From: Rosa chinensis
Lineage: Eukaryota > Streptophyta > Magnoliopsida > Rosales > Rosaceae
DNA: 64,000 nucleotides
Direction of reading: 5' to 3'
Assembly: GCF_002994745.2 (NCBI RefSeq)
Contig: NC_037089.1
Span: forward strand, 19,190,641 to 19,254,640
Part shown: positions 46,455 to 57,419 of the stretch, in pieces
How positions within the stretch are numbered: position 1 is the stretch's first letter
Layout of the letters: each line of letters starts with the position of its first letter
The notes under the pieces: generated by a model
What the model was told of the DNA's origin: nothing
Databases searched by the model: none
The model's input: the letters and a program-made list of their open reading frames with translations, nothing else
Translations under genes and position numbers: made by a program

Positions 46455-47821
46455 CTCAGTAGTTCTTGGTTCCTGATGAAATCGTCACGGCTGTATGCAG
46501 TCCATGCATTCACATGAGTTAGAAATATTGCATTGTTCATCGCTTATGGTTTCTAATGGTACTACAGTACTACCTAGATTTTCATTTGGCAAATAGATTG
46601 GAACTTTTGTACATAACTTACTATAAGCATTTCATAGTTTTGTGATCTTATAACTATTTCTTACATCCAAATTGCTTAAAAAACAATTGATCTTTACATA
46701 GATGTTATTTCTTAATACTCAGGTTCCTGATGAAATTCTAATCGACAGATGTGTTGGAAGGAGGCTAGACCCAGTTACAAGGAAGTTATGCCATGTCAAA
46801 AATTTCCCACCAGAGACTGAGGAAATTAAAGCAAGCAAGACTTCCTACCCGGCCTGATGACACTAAGGAAAAAGTAAATTGGCATCTTACATTTTACTCT
46901 CTTGTTCTTTATACAAGCTATCTTAGGCTGTTCTCTCATTTGCATATGTATGGCTTCATTGCAAAATCGAATTCATCATTAATCCATCGTTAGGTCTTAC
47001 ATTTGGTTGCTGACATGTAATTCAATTTCCGTTTTCATCTAGGTGAAGTCACGTCTTGAAATATACAAGAAAAATGCAGATGCGATCTTATCCACTTACT
47101 CAAACATAATGAAACGGGTAACTTAGTTACTATTCTCATTTTTCCTTTTATCTGTACTGTATGAATATGTGTAAGCAGCTTGCACTTTATCTCTTGAATA
47201 CACAGATTGATGGAAACCATCCTAAAGAAGTAATTTTTGGAGAAATAGACTCCATTTTGTCTCACGTGCTGAACGATAAATAAAAGAAGAGGAAATTAGG
47301 TACTTTATGAGTTTTCCCTAAACTAGATGATTAATATTCTAGAGGGATGGTGTTAAAACTTGCTATGAGGTATTATATCTGGAGATGAGTTGTTCTCATA
47401 TACCAATGCAACTTTCTTTTTTTTTCTCTGTCTCTCTTGAAGGAGATTGTTGATTGGTTTCTGATGACTATTTTTGAAGAGAACCATGATCTAGTATCAC
47501 GCAGATTTGAAAACTTACTTTAATTTGGCTATTTGTTTTGTTTCAGTGAGTAGTTTAAGTCAGTCATCTTTCGTCCAGGTAAATTTTGGCTATTCTGTGC
47601 AATTTTCCATGGTTTTCGATGTCCAGATTATATTCAACTTTTTGATCAATAGTTTTTGCATCTCCTTTTATATTTTGCTTTTGCAAATTGACAGATAAGT
47701 GGAGGGGAGTTCCTACTAAATTGAATAACATCCCACACTCTAGAGACATCAGGAACTATTTTTATGATGATGTACTGCAAGCCACCAAAAGATCTATAAA
47801 TGATGGAGGAATAGATTAAAG
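46455..47821 (+). pseudogene. Captured fragment of a chloroplast adenylate kinase 5-like gene (AK plus DUF1995-type exon)
   Basis: Exons with GT/AG borders: about 46463-46492 (LVPDEIVTA), 46723-46873 (VPDEILIDRCVGRRLDP, the adenylate kinase LID region, with a 4-bp AAGC duplication that shifts the frame), 47043-47117 (VKSRLEIYKKNADAIL), 47206-47299 (IDGNHPKEVIFGEIDSIL, with a TAA at 47281) and 47695-47821 (DKWRGVPTKLNNIPHSR, then YFYDDVLQATKRSINDG). The last exon matches the linker and start of the DUF1995-like part known from chloroplast adenylate kinase 5. The nucleotide-binding P-loop exon is missing. It lies in the same orientation as RPN3 and Ulp1. Adenylate kinases interconvert adenine nucleotides; this copy cannot. 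Confidence 0.82.
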
Positions 47822-48329
47822 GTTTGCTTTTGTTTCTACTTAAGACGCATAATTGATATATGTGTGCATATATATGTGTATATAAGTCTGTATTTCTACA
47901 TGTCGGCATACATGTTAGGATATTGTGCGTACATCTCTTTGTCAAGTCATGTGGTTATTCATGTAATGGGGCTGGATTAATTTGGCTTCATGTGTCATTC
48001 CATATTGGCAGGTGGAGATTCATATTCCAGAGCTGAAACATTAACATGATTTTGCATCCTTTATGCCTTTTGGAGCATGCTATGTAATTGTCATGTGTGA
48101 GCCTTTGATTAAAACTTCATCTTTAACGCAAAGTGTGTATTTGAACTCAATTAGCTGGGACTAGGGAAACTGAAATTAGTTAATATTGGTAATCATAGTT
48201 TAGGTGTTCTGCAGCTTCTGCAACTCAGTTACTAGATGAACAGCGAGGGTGTTGGACTTAACATCTCTTGATTTGATATGCTAGAGACATGAAGATGAGC
48301 TAAGAGAATCTATTTCCAACTCCAAAAAA

Positions 48330-49089
48330 GAGGATGAGCTAGGAGTGTGATGGAAAATCTGATTATATTGTTATATAGTAAACATTGGGTGTTGACTATT
48401 GTCGATCCCGAACAAGAAATTGTCTATTTTATGGATCCTATGAGGAGGCGATTACGCACTGGAGAATGGGTTTCCATTGTTGATAGGTAAGTCACAGTCA
48501 TACAAGTTTGAATAATGCATGTTGGGTAGCATAGCTATTTCTTAAAACCTGATTGTGTGTGCATGTGTTCTGTTTTAGTGCAATATCCATGTATAATGTA
48601 CACAAGGGCAGGAAAGGCCAAAGTTCACCTGTATGGAAAAATTTATCGGTATGTACATTTTGGCTATGTTAGATTCTGGAATGTTTAGAAATTCGCTATG
48701 TTGGATTCTAAAATTTGCTATGTTGGATTGTGGAAGCAAATTTGGATTAGGTTCCCATGATTATTAATTTGGATTCTTTTTTTTTTTTGCTATGCTGGAT
48801 TTACTGCTTTTAGGGTATTCCTCCTCAACCTAACAGCAAGGAGTGTGGCTACTTTATCATGCAATACATGAAAGACATCATTGAGGATAAGGACTTTTCA
48901 TTTGTTAACAAGGTACAATTAAAGCTTGTTTATTCTGTTTGTGTTCCAATGAGCTTTTTAGGGTAATTTTAACTTGGGTTACTTGAATTTTTTTCAGTGG
49001 GAGAGGAGAAGCAACCATGTTTATACCCAAGTGGAATTGATGAGATGAGGAATGAGTGGGCTAGGTTTGTGGTTAATAGATACGTGTAG
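48330..49089 (+). pseudogene. Ulp1/C48-type cysteine protease module of the inner CACTA
   Basis: Four exons with good splice sites: up to 48486 (KHWVLTIVDPEQEIVYFMDP), 48579-48648 (AISMYNVHKGRKG), 48814-48912 (GIPPQPNSKECGYFIMQYMKD) and 48998-49089 (WERRSNHVYTQ, then after a 1-bp shift GIDEMRNEWARFVVNRYV and stop). The catalytic pattern of C48 peptidases is visible: His in KHWVL, Asp in FMDP, Gln in PPQPNS, Cys in KECGYF. Exon 1 upstream is not defined; stops lie 5' of about 48350. Ulp1-like modules are known cargo of plant CACTA and Mutator-like elements; whether they act in deSUMOylation is unsettled. The triad is intact, but the last exon carries a frameshift, so status is doubtful. Confidence 0.85.
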
Positions 49090-50279
49090 AAGCCATCACA
49101 TATGTTTTTGGAAAGCATGATGATTTTTTGCTTGTGCTGATAGATATCGATCACATGAAACAATTATCAGCTTTTGATTTATGCATGCATTGGTCTAGCT
49201 AGACTAGGAATGATTTCTTTGTTTGTTTGGTAGTTTAATTATCTACTTTGGATGTTTAGTTGTACTTGACAAATTCAACTTATATAGTTACACTAATGAT
49301 ATGGATCAATGTGGCTTTATATGTATTGTTCATTTGGTAATATGTACTATTTTTGTGGTAATATACATGCAGCATTGTTTCTGGAAAATTGTTCCAGCTA
49401 GTTAGGTCATGATTGAACAAACAATAGTTCATAACCAAGTTGTGAGAACTAAGCACAAACAACGTACCCTAAAATAATCACAAAACTGGTTTATAATGCT
49501 CACACAATGGTTGATAAAAAGAATATGTTGTCTGAGTACTCCTCACACAATTTGATAAGGCAATCTCAGTTGTCCAAGGTTCAGTCATACAACACAATGC
49601 AGAATAATATGTTGCCTGACTGTAAAAGGATTCAAAATTAAGGCTTCTTGTACAATAGTTACTAGATGTTAGCCAATTCGATTACAATATTCACACCACA
49701 GTTAAGACAATATAGTTGTTGTGTGAACTAACAACCAACAACAGAAAATAACAAAATTCTGTTGTGTGAGATTCATAACACACAACAGAAATATAATTAT
49801 CCCTGTTGTCTGAATCAATCAACAGACAAGAGATATCATTTCATTGTAGTTGTCTATTACATATCTCAGACAACAAATAACAAACTATATGAATCTGTTG
49901 TGTGTTATGAATTTCAAACAACAAAGAAATCACAACTGTTGTGTGTTATGAATCTCAGACAACAGTAAATTTCATTTTTTGTTGTCTAAATGGCCATGTC
50001 AATGCCGAGACATCCCCGCGCATGTCATGCTAGGCACATGCCTGCTCAAAATTCGCACAACGGAAATAATTATCTGTTGAGGAAATGAATATTACACAAC
50101 AACGAAATCACCGTTGTGTGATTTTTCAATCACACAACACTCGTTTAGACCACAGTGAGACTAATCATCACACAACTCCAAATCTCTGTCATCTGATTAA
50201 CTTATTGTAGTAGTGCTTATCCGAGAATAAAGAAACTTATTGCAACTTACAAAGCTTAAACCTACCAAAAAGAGACATA

Positions 50280-50589
50280 GTTGATGTTTCATTTACTGGT
50301 ATCAACACCAAATCTTCACCAAGCTCCAACAAGGCATTATTTTGCACAGTAGTCTGACATTTACTTTCATGCCTATCCAAAGTGTTGCGAAAAACTTGTT
50401 AAGTTCATCTGATATTCTCTCTGCAGGTAACAAGAGAATCCAGCCTAGCTTGCGAGCTCCATATTTAAAAGCACTACATTTTCGATAGAAGCTACCTGCA
50501 GAAAACACATGAATCATTACCATGTGACAGCACACAGAGTGAACGAGCAGCTAGTAGTTATAGTTCTCCAGTAAAATTTCATGACAACA

Positions 50590-50620
<31 letters not shown>

Positions 50621-50974
50621 ACAGGGGAATACCTCTATTGACACTACGACCAAGGTGGTTGTTCTCTTTTAGTGGATCAATTATAAGGAACAAACTGGTA
50701 AGTTTGTCTCACACCCCTTTAATGGTACACAGTTTCTAATAAACTCTTCACCTATCAGTACATCATCCCCTCTATTATCTGGTACTTCAACTTCAGAGAG
50801 AGAAGAAACTCAGAGACCAGGACAATACAAAAGAGCCATCCAACATTACAGGCACAAGAGATATCTCTTACCCATAATATCAGGTAGGGAGGATTTGTAA
50901 ACTGGTCCATTTAAACTTACACAGTATTTCTCCCAATCAAATTTGCTGAAGTAATCCAAAAATCTGTAGAGGAT
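50280..50974 (-). pseudogene. Captured fragment of a PAP/OAS1-like nucleotidyltransferase gene (outer CACTA)
   Basis: Read on the minus strand. Exon 50974-50878 (ILYRFLDYFSKFDWEKYCVS, NGPVYKSSLPD), exon about 50800-50633 (EVPDNRGDDVLIGEEFIRNC, then after a shift IIDPLKENNHLGRSVNR), exon 50495-50280 (GSFYRKCSAFKYGARKLGWI, RISDELNKFF, then a 1-bp shift to TLDRHESKCQ). These match the substrate-binding domain of plant nucleotidyltransferases with a PAP/OAS1 domain. A GA repeat sits in one intron at 50599-50620. The catalytic nucleotidyltransferase motif exon is absent. Two frameshifts show it is broken. Assignment is from recall. Confidence 0.75.
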
Positions 50975-52500
50975 CTACAAAACAGTGACACATATTAAGT
51001 AATGTGCTTAAACAAGGCGATCAAACTTAAATGCTTTACCATGAGAAAATGATCTGAATTCTCATAATGGAGAATAGAGCCCTTACCAGTACCATAGAAA
51101 AATGAAAGTAGTCAGTTTCACTACTCAAAGCAAGAGATAAACCAAATGTTTGCAATAGATTATTTATGGCGTATGTACCTTCAGTGACTTGCCATGACAC
51201 TCCAACTATAGCACTTTTAACACTTTCAATTACATGACCCAATTTGATAATCTGATTCCCCAAAAACATAAGGTCGGTTGATGAATGTCCTAATTAGTAT
51301 AACTAGCAATGCAAAAATTATAAAACAATAAAATGATAGACATTAAACTCAAGCTGTGCAGCTAAAAAGGCCTTGACTCTCTAGGAAAGAACAAAATACT
51401 ATAAGCTGAGCATATAAAAAAGCCTCGATTCTCTATAAAAGAAAAAAATGGGGGGAGTACCACCTTCAAAAGAAGGCAATTGCTTATCTTCTGTTTGATT
51501 GGTTCCTCCACTAGTTGCAGCCAGCATAATAAACAAATTATTGCAACCACTGAACTCCAATATCCAAATGAGAAACATTTTATAATTGACAACCTGGGAA
51601 AACAAAGTTACTTTCAAGTTTGCCCTTATCTTCCTCACTTTAGACAATGCATATGCTGATGCTAGTGATATTCATGACATGGGGGTCAACAGAGTAAATT
51701 AGATAGCATGAAATATACAGAAGCATCAAAAATGCATAAATCATTCCTAGATCGATACACATACTTGAGCATTGATAAATGAGACTTGTGGAGAAATTCG
51801 AAGAAGCTACTGCTAGCTAGAAGAATAAAAAATGAAAAGGTGAAATTCTCACATAGTCTTGAGATGAGAAATCGTTTAAGGAGGTGCGTGTGGGGCGTCC
51901 TGCGCAATCCAAAAACTAGAAGTCAGAGAAGGGTGTTGAATCCGCCAAATCGAAGCCCCAACAGCATCTGATGATCGATCATTGTCGAAACCCCCGATAG
52001 AGAGCATCGGATCCCGAATTCCTTGATCTTCTCCTTGAAGGCTAGATATAGATATAGAGGAGAAGATGAAGCAATCCTAGGTGAGCGTGGTTACAGAGGC
52101 CAAACATGGACGACGTCTCTGAGAAGATTCAGCCTTCAATCTCATTTCAAGAGAGCTAGGTCATATTTTGGTAAAGTGATCCAGAGTGCGTATTGTGGAT
52201 ATTGGGTGGGTTTCAACTTTCAAATACAATAAACAAAGTATAATTTTGGAACAAATTTTGGTTTTCCTGTTATCAACCATTCTTTTCATCTGACCAAAGA
52301 CAAAGACCCATGCTTTTACTGAACAAGAGATGTAATTTGGGGCAAAACCCGTAAATATTTGTAACCAACCAATCCCCAGCGTACCAATTATGAATAATTT
52401 AATCAAATATGAGCATTGGGCCACCAAATGTTGGTGGCCACCTATCAAATTACACGGTGCAAAACTGTTCAACATGCACACCAATTCAGAATAGTGCCCA
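50975..52500. other. Rest of the outer CACTA, unassigned
   Basis: Minus-strand ORFs at 51036-51269, 51399-51647 and 51686-51907 have donor/acceptor-like edges and mixed composition, so may be other exons of the captured gene or another one. I recognise no family. Confidence 0.35.
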
Positions 52501-52535
52501 AAATTGGTGTCCTATAGCCCATTTTGTAGTAGTAC

Positions 52536-53504
52536 GTGGTTATTCAAAGCCTCCTCCTAGTCTTCAGTTTTCAAGTTTATGCTTGGCCAAAATCTCTTCT
52601 ATCCAAGGTGCAACGCTGGATAAGGAATTATTTTTGGAACGGTGACCCTCTAAAGATGGTTCTGCTTTGATTGCTTGGAATATTTGCTGCACTCCCAAAG
52701 ATAGGGAGGCCAAACCACCAAGAATATTTTTAGACTCAACAGTTCTCTTCTCTTAAAGCGGGGTAGGGATGTGGCTACCAAATCTTCCCTTGGCCATCAA
52801 CATCTTTTCTCCACTCCAGATTCCTGACTGATGGCTTATCTTTATTAACTTCTTACAAGAGATATTCTGTGTGGTTAGGTCTCAAACATTTGTGGCCTAC
52901 TTTTTTACAGAATGCCTATTGGGTGATTGGAAATGGTCACACAGTAAGGTTTTGGAAGGATAATTGACTCTGGAAATTCTTTTTCTAATTCTTTGAATAT
53001 TGAGGATGAGCATCTAAAATTCCTAGACGACAGAGTAAGTGATTTTATTGTTGAGGGTACCTGGGCCTTGCCAGATTTTTTTTGCTCTATGTACCCAGAC
53101 ATTGCTCATAGCATATTGCAGACCACCCTTTCTCTGAGTAATGATGAGGAGCAGGTCATTTGGATGGGAACGGCTTCTGGTTGCCTCACGGCAAAAGATG
53201 CTTATGTTTTTCTGACTGGTAATCTTCATGACTCAAGTTGGGGTAAAAACATTTGGCATGCGGCTATTCAACCTTGTAAAAGCCTAGCCACTTGGAAAAT
53301 TCTCCCTAACAAGATTTTAAAGGAGGAACTTCTTTAGCGCAGAGGTGTTCAGTTGTGCTCAAGATGCTCTTTCTGATTTAAGGCAACTGAAACCACTCAG
53401 CACTTGTTTTCATATTGTCAGGTTATTTTGGGATTGTGGGACAGGCTTGCTAGTCTTTTTCAAAGAGACTTTGATCCGGGTATGTCTTTGACGGATTATT
53501 TTAA
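52536..53504 (+). pseudogene. LINE ORF2, middle part (zinc-binding region)
   Basis: Resumes after the outer CACTA with VIQSLLLVFSFQVYAWPKSLL and WIRNYFWNGDPLK. The 52993-53337 frame (DFIVEGTWALPDFFCSM, SLATWKILPNKILKEELL) is the reverse-transcriptase-associated zf-RVT region of plant LINEs. Many frame breaks. It is cut by a MITE at 53505. Confidence 0.82.
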
Positions 53505-53937
53505 GGGCTAAATAATGGTTACTACCCTTTGATTTAGGTCTAAAATCAATTCAGTTCTTGGACTTCTAATTTCATCAAAAACACCCCTGTACTTTCAATT
53601 TTGATCTAATAAGTCCAATTCATTTATATTCTGTTATAAGTTCAAGTTATAGTTCCATTATTTGTTGAAAAACTATTTATTTGATAAATTTCTAATAGTG
53701 GGACTCACTCCAAAATTGATTATGCAAGCCACCTCAACACCACATCATAAAACATAGGTCATATATGAACCACGTCAACAAGTTAAATGACTCAATTGTC
53801 GGAAGACAAACAAATTGGACCTATTAGATCAAAATTGAAAGTGCAGGGGTGTTCTTGATGAAATTAGAAGTTTAGGGACTGAATGGATTTTAGACCCAAA
53901 CTACAGGGTAGTAGTCAGTATTTAGCCCGTATTTTAA
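53497..53937. mobile_element. MITE with about 115-bp inverted ends, TSD TATTTTAA
   Basis: The element is 53505-53929: it begins GGGCTAAATAATGGTTACTA and ends as the inverted GGGCTAAATACTGACTACTA, and the inverted match runs on for over 100 bp. TATTTTAA flanks both sides (53497-53504 and 53930-53937). Long terminal repeats suggest a Mutator-like origin; the 8-bp TSD is not decisive. Confidence 0.9.
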
Positions 53938-54899
53938 TGCTTCTTTACTACTTGGCTTTGGCTCTTCTACTAAATTGCTTTGGTTTACTGCAGGTTGCAA
54001 CTTATTATGGTGCATCTGGTATGAGAGAAATCGGTTGAGATTTAATGCAGGAGCCTTTTGCCCAAATCGCTTTAGCATTTTTTTCTCTAATGTCCTCAAA
54101 GATTATGCCAGCTTACATGCAAGCTCAACTACTAGCAATCGCCCTATTTTAGGCTATTGAGCTTCTCACCATTGCGGTCTAAGGCTCCTAGGTTTTTCCC
54201 TATCACTTGGGAGCCCCCTGATCCTCTAGGGTGAAGGCTAATACTGATGGGTCATTCAAAAACTTAAACCAAGCGGGCTCATGAGGGGTTTTCTGTCGTC
54301 ATGATATGAATTTTTTAGGTGCCTTCTCTAAAAAAGTTGAAGCTTATAGTGCCATTGAGGTTGAAATCCTTGCTTTTTTGGAGGCCTTGAAAATTGCATG
54401 GAATAAATGGTGGAATTATCTATGGCTGGAGATAGGCTCTTTGTTGGTTATACATTATTTTAAAAACCCAAGTTTGGTTCCTTGGAGATTGCATACTCAT
54501 TGGAGGAATGGTATGTATCTTGCTAATCAATTGAACGTCAAAGTGTCTCATATCTATCGTGAGGGGAATGTTGTGGCAGATGCTCTTGCTAATGATGGGG
54601 TAGATAATGTTGGTGATTTTCGGTGGAATGATGCTCCTCACTTCTTATTGCAGTCTCTTAGCTTTGATGCATCATCAAGATTTTCTTACCGAGGAGCATG
54701 ACTTCTCCTCTACTTCCTCTTCTTGTTCATTTGGTACGGTTTGTTCCTTAGCTAGAGTTTCTTTTACTTGTGCTCTTTTACAGGGCTTACGCTTTATGCC
54801 CTCCCTTGTTTGTACAGTTTCTTTTTCCATTAATAAGCACGGGTGTGGAGCTGAGTCTCCTAACTAGGCTAGGTTCCAGACCCCTTATATAAAAAAAAA
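53938..54899 (+). pseudogene. LINE ORF2, RNase H C-terminal part and 3' end
   Basis: 54306-54701 is open (131 codons) with FSKKVEAYSAIEVEILAFLE and VSHIYREGNVVADALAND, the RNase H-like domain at the end of plant LINE ORF2. Preceding frames (LLWCIWYERNRLRFNAGAF) fit the region before it. The 3' end runs into an A-rich tract at about 54890. Confidence 0.82.
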
Positions 54900-54925
54900 A
54901 TATATATATATATATATATAAATAA
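54889..54925. repeat. A-rich and (TA)n tract at LINE end
   Basis: Poly-A then AT dinucleotides, probably the LINE tail. Confidence 0.75.
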
Positions 54926-55224
54926 AAGTAAAAAGCTCCACAACTCAATGAAAATATTAAACTTGACATTCCCAATAAGAGAGTTTTTTACATTATCAAC
55001 AAGATGTTTTTTTACATTTCTAGTGAGATGACATTTCATACTTTAAATAAATTCTTGGCATAAAAAAAACAAGGATGCTTTCCAGGAACACAATGTTGTT
55101 CAAGGTGGAATATAACTAAGATTTTCCCCCTTTTAACAACAAAATCCTTGGCCAAGAACATGGTTTTGATGGAGCTACCATCAAATTCGGCAAATGACAT
55201 CTACACAAAGAAAAACTTACCAAC
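54926..55224. other. Unannotated AT-rich stretch
   Basis: No ORF or repeat recognised. Confidence 0.5.
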
Positions 55225-55366
55225 TCAGCTCAGCTGCGATTCTGGAACAATTTGATGCATTTCCGGGTGATATCCATCATTGATGGCTGGGGTTGGGATC
55301 ACGGCTCCACTGCCTTTGTCTTGTGATGCCGTCTCAATCCCCGAAAAACCAGCTTCTTTCATCCAT
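55225..55366 (-). pseudogene. C-terminal end of a Ptta/En/Spm-like transposase frame (continues at 61371)
   Basis: Minus-strand codons MKEAGFSGIETASQDKG to PESQLS and stop at 55225-55227. Joining 61375 and 55366 with one copy of TCCAT gives an unbroken frame (EIGRW-MKEAGFSG). The LARD therefore inserted within this reading frame. Confidence 0.8.
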
Positions 55367-55405
55367 TGTTAACGTTAGGATCCGTGGGGATCTCTAGTTA
55401 GCTTT

Positions 55406-55437
<32 letters not shown>

Positions 55438-55885
55438 TGACACGAGATGTATAGTGGTTCGTCTCCCGCCATGGCGGGAAACTACGTCTACTTGAATGTT
55501 ATACTAGTGTGTTGAGCCTTGCGGCCCAAGGGGATTACAAAAGATGTAATGGGATTGAGATGGAATGAATGAATGGTGTTTAAGTGGGAGGAGAGTTCCT
55601 TTTATAGGGGAAGGAGGCTCCCTCATTTACATTTTCTTAGATGTGGGACAAGCAACCACCATTTCTAGTCTAGAAAGCCTATTTGTGAAGGCATGTTGGC
55701 AAGGCCGGAAAGGTGGCTTCCCGGCGACGGATTTGCGACTTCCGGATACCGTAGCGTAGCTTGAACATAGGGCTACAAGATGCAAGTAGCGGTTGGGCCT
55801 TACCGTGGCTTGTGGGTGTCCCAAAGAGGGTGTTACTTATGCTTGGTGATGTAGTAAATACTCCATATTGTTGGAGGTATGTACA
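55367..55885 (-). repeat. 3' LTR of the LARD
   Basis: TGTTAACGTTAGGATCC...GGAGGTATGTACA. Contains a (GA)n tract at about 55405-55437. The final TGTACA is missing from the other LTR. Confidence 0.88.
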
Positions 55886-56449
55886 AATCCCCGAAGTCCC
55901 CAAGTAAGAGGACCTTCTTGGTTGGGGAGTTATAATCATGAAGTTACCAAGCATAAGTAAGCGGGCGGCACGGAGCCCCTACAAGTCCCCGAACTCGGTA
56001 AGCAAGAAGGGACTCGTTAACCTGCACAACAAAGACAAAAAAAAAAAAAAAAAACAGGCCTACGTAGAATGCTCGTTGCATTGGGCAACAAATGTGAGTT
56101 GTATGGATATGCGTTGGCATATATGAACGTATGGGGTGCGTGATACATGTTGATGCATATACGCGAATGGTGCCGAGTACGATCGATTATGACGTACAAA
56201 CTCGAGAACGCGTATGGTCGTGTGAGCGTATGGATTGCATATGATAAATGTAAGTTGCATGAGCGGTGCGAAGGTGAGCGTTTGTAATTCGTGAATGATG
56301 AATACGTGAACGCTTGTGTCTGTTTGGTTTTCGCTCGTATTAATGGAACGCGAAAAGAATTTGATTTGTCGCGGTAGGTAAACGACAAATGGTAGAAAAA
56401 TTCAATGTTCCATTAACGTGTGGTGTGTCGAGTAGACATGAGCGTAAAG

Positions 56450-57390
56450 CTCGATGATTGCCGGGAAGGCATGAGCGGAAAGCTCGTGAGCGGGAAACTC
56501 GGGGTTGCCGGGAAGGCATGAGCGGGAAGCTCGTGGGTTGCCGGGAAGGCATGAGCTGGAAGCTCGTGGGTTGCCAGGAAGGCATGAGCTGGAAGCTCGT
56601 GGGTTGCCGGGAAGGCATGAGCTGGAAGCTCGTGGGTTGCCGGGAAGGCATGAGCGGGAAGCTCAAGGGTTGCCGGGAAGTCATGAGCGGGAAGCTCAAG
56701 GGTTGCCGGGAAGGCATGAGCGGAAGCTCGAGGTGCCGGGAAGGCATGAGCGGGAAGCTCGTGGGTTGCCGGGAAGGCATGAGCGGAAGCTCAAGGGTGC
56801 CGCGAAGGCATGAGCGGTAAGCTCGTGAGCGGAAGCTCGTGGTGCCGGGAAGGCATGAGCGGAAGCGCGGGGTGCCGCGAAGGCATGAGCGGTAAGCTCG
56901 TGAGCGGAGGCTCATGGTGCCGGGAAGGCGTGAGCGGAAGCTCGGGGTGCCGGGAAGGCATGAGCGGAAGCTCGGGGTGCCGCGAAGGCATGAGCGGTAA
57001 GCTCGTGAGCGGAGGCTCATGGTGCCGGGAAGGCGTGAGCGGTGAGCTCGGGGTACCGCGAAGGCATGAGCGGTGAGCTCGGGGTGCCGCGAAGGCATGA
57101 GCGGTAAGCTCGTGAGCGGAGGCTCATGGTGCCGAGAAGGCTTGAGCGGTGAGCTCGGCGGTGCCGGGAATGCACGAGGGCGAAAGTCGGCGGTGCCGCT
57201 GAGGCACGAGGGCGAAAGTCGGCGGTGCCGCTGAGGCACGAGGGCGAAAAGCTCGGCGGTGCCACTGAGGCACGAGGGCCAAATGCTCGGCGGTGCCGCT
57301 GAGGCACGAGCGCGAAAAGTTCGGCTGTGCCGCTGAGGCACGAGGGTGAAAAAAGCTCGGCGGCGCATTAACGGGTAGCTCAAGGTGATG
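56450..57390. repeat. 33-bp tandem array in the LARD
   Basis: Roughly 25-28 units of GGAAGGCATGAGCNGGAAGC plus TCGTGGGTTGCCG, with some units missing bases and a diverged right end. Because 33 is a multiple of three, long frames stay open on both strands (353 codons on the minus strand with an LPLMPSRQP-type repeat; 120 and 102 on the plus). I treat these as products of the repeat, not genes. Confidence 0.92.
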
Positions 57391-57419
57391 CCCTGAGGCA
57401 TGAGCGTGACCGTTGCTAA

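Larger units (their letters stand above)
42018..50218. mobile_element. Inner CACTA element, 8195 bp, TSD CTT
   Basis: The element is 42021-50215: it starts CACTCCTACAATAAGTTAAT and ends as the inverted CACTACTACAATAAGTTAAT, with CTT on both sides (42018-42020, 50216-50218). Long subterminal regions (about 42050-42610 and 49480-50190) carry many short ACACAAC/GTTGTGTG motifs in both orientations, as in CACTA elements. Cargo: RPN3, adenylate kinase 5-like and Ulp1 modules, plus a hAT-like insert. No transposase recognised. Confidence 0.92.
41594..52535. mobile_element. Outer CACTA-like element, gene-carrying
   Basis: Left end CACTACTAGAATTTTTC, right end in reverse (G)TACTACTACAAAATGGG. Both are followed within 25 bp by TATAGGACACC. 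The flanks are GTT (41591-41593) and GTG (52536-52538), a near match for a 3-bp TSD. When the element is removed, the LINE frame continues DSV-VIQSLLL. The right terminus is slightly eroded. It contains the inner CACTA and, on the minus strand, fragments of a nucleotidyltransferase gene. No transposase seen, so non-autonomous. Confidence 0.75.

Noticed and set aside
51966..51995. CTGATGA followed by CGAAAC, like a hammerhead ribozyme core
   Set aside because: The bases between would not form a proper stem II, and no stem I/III pairing was seen. Chance match.
56340..57401. 353-codon minus-strand ORF as a gene
   Set aside because: Consists of translated 33-bp repeats; no independent evidence for translation.
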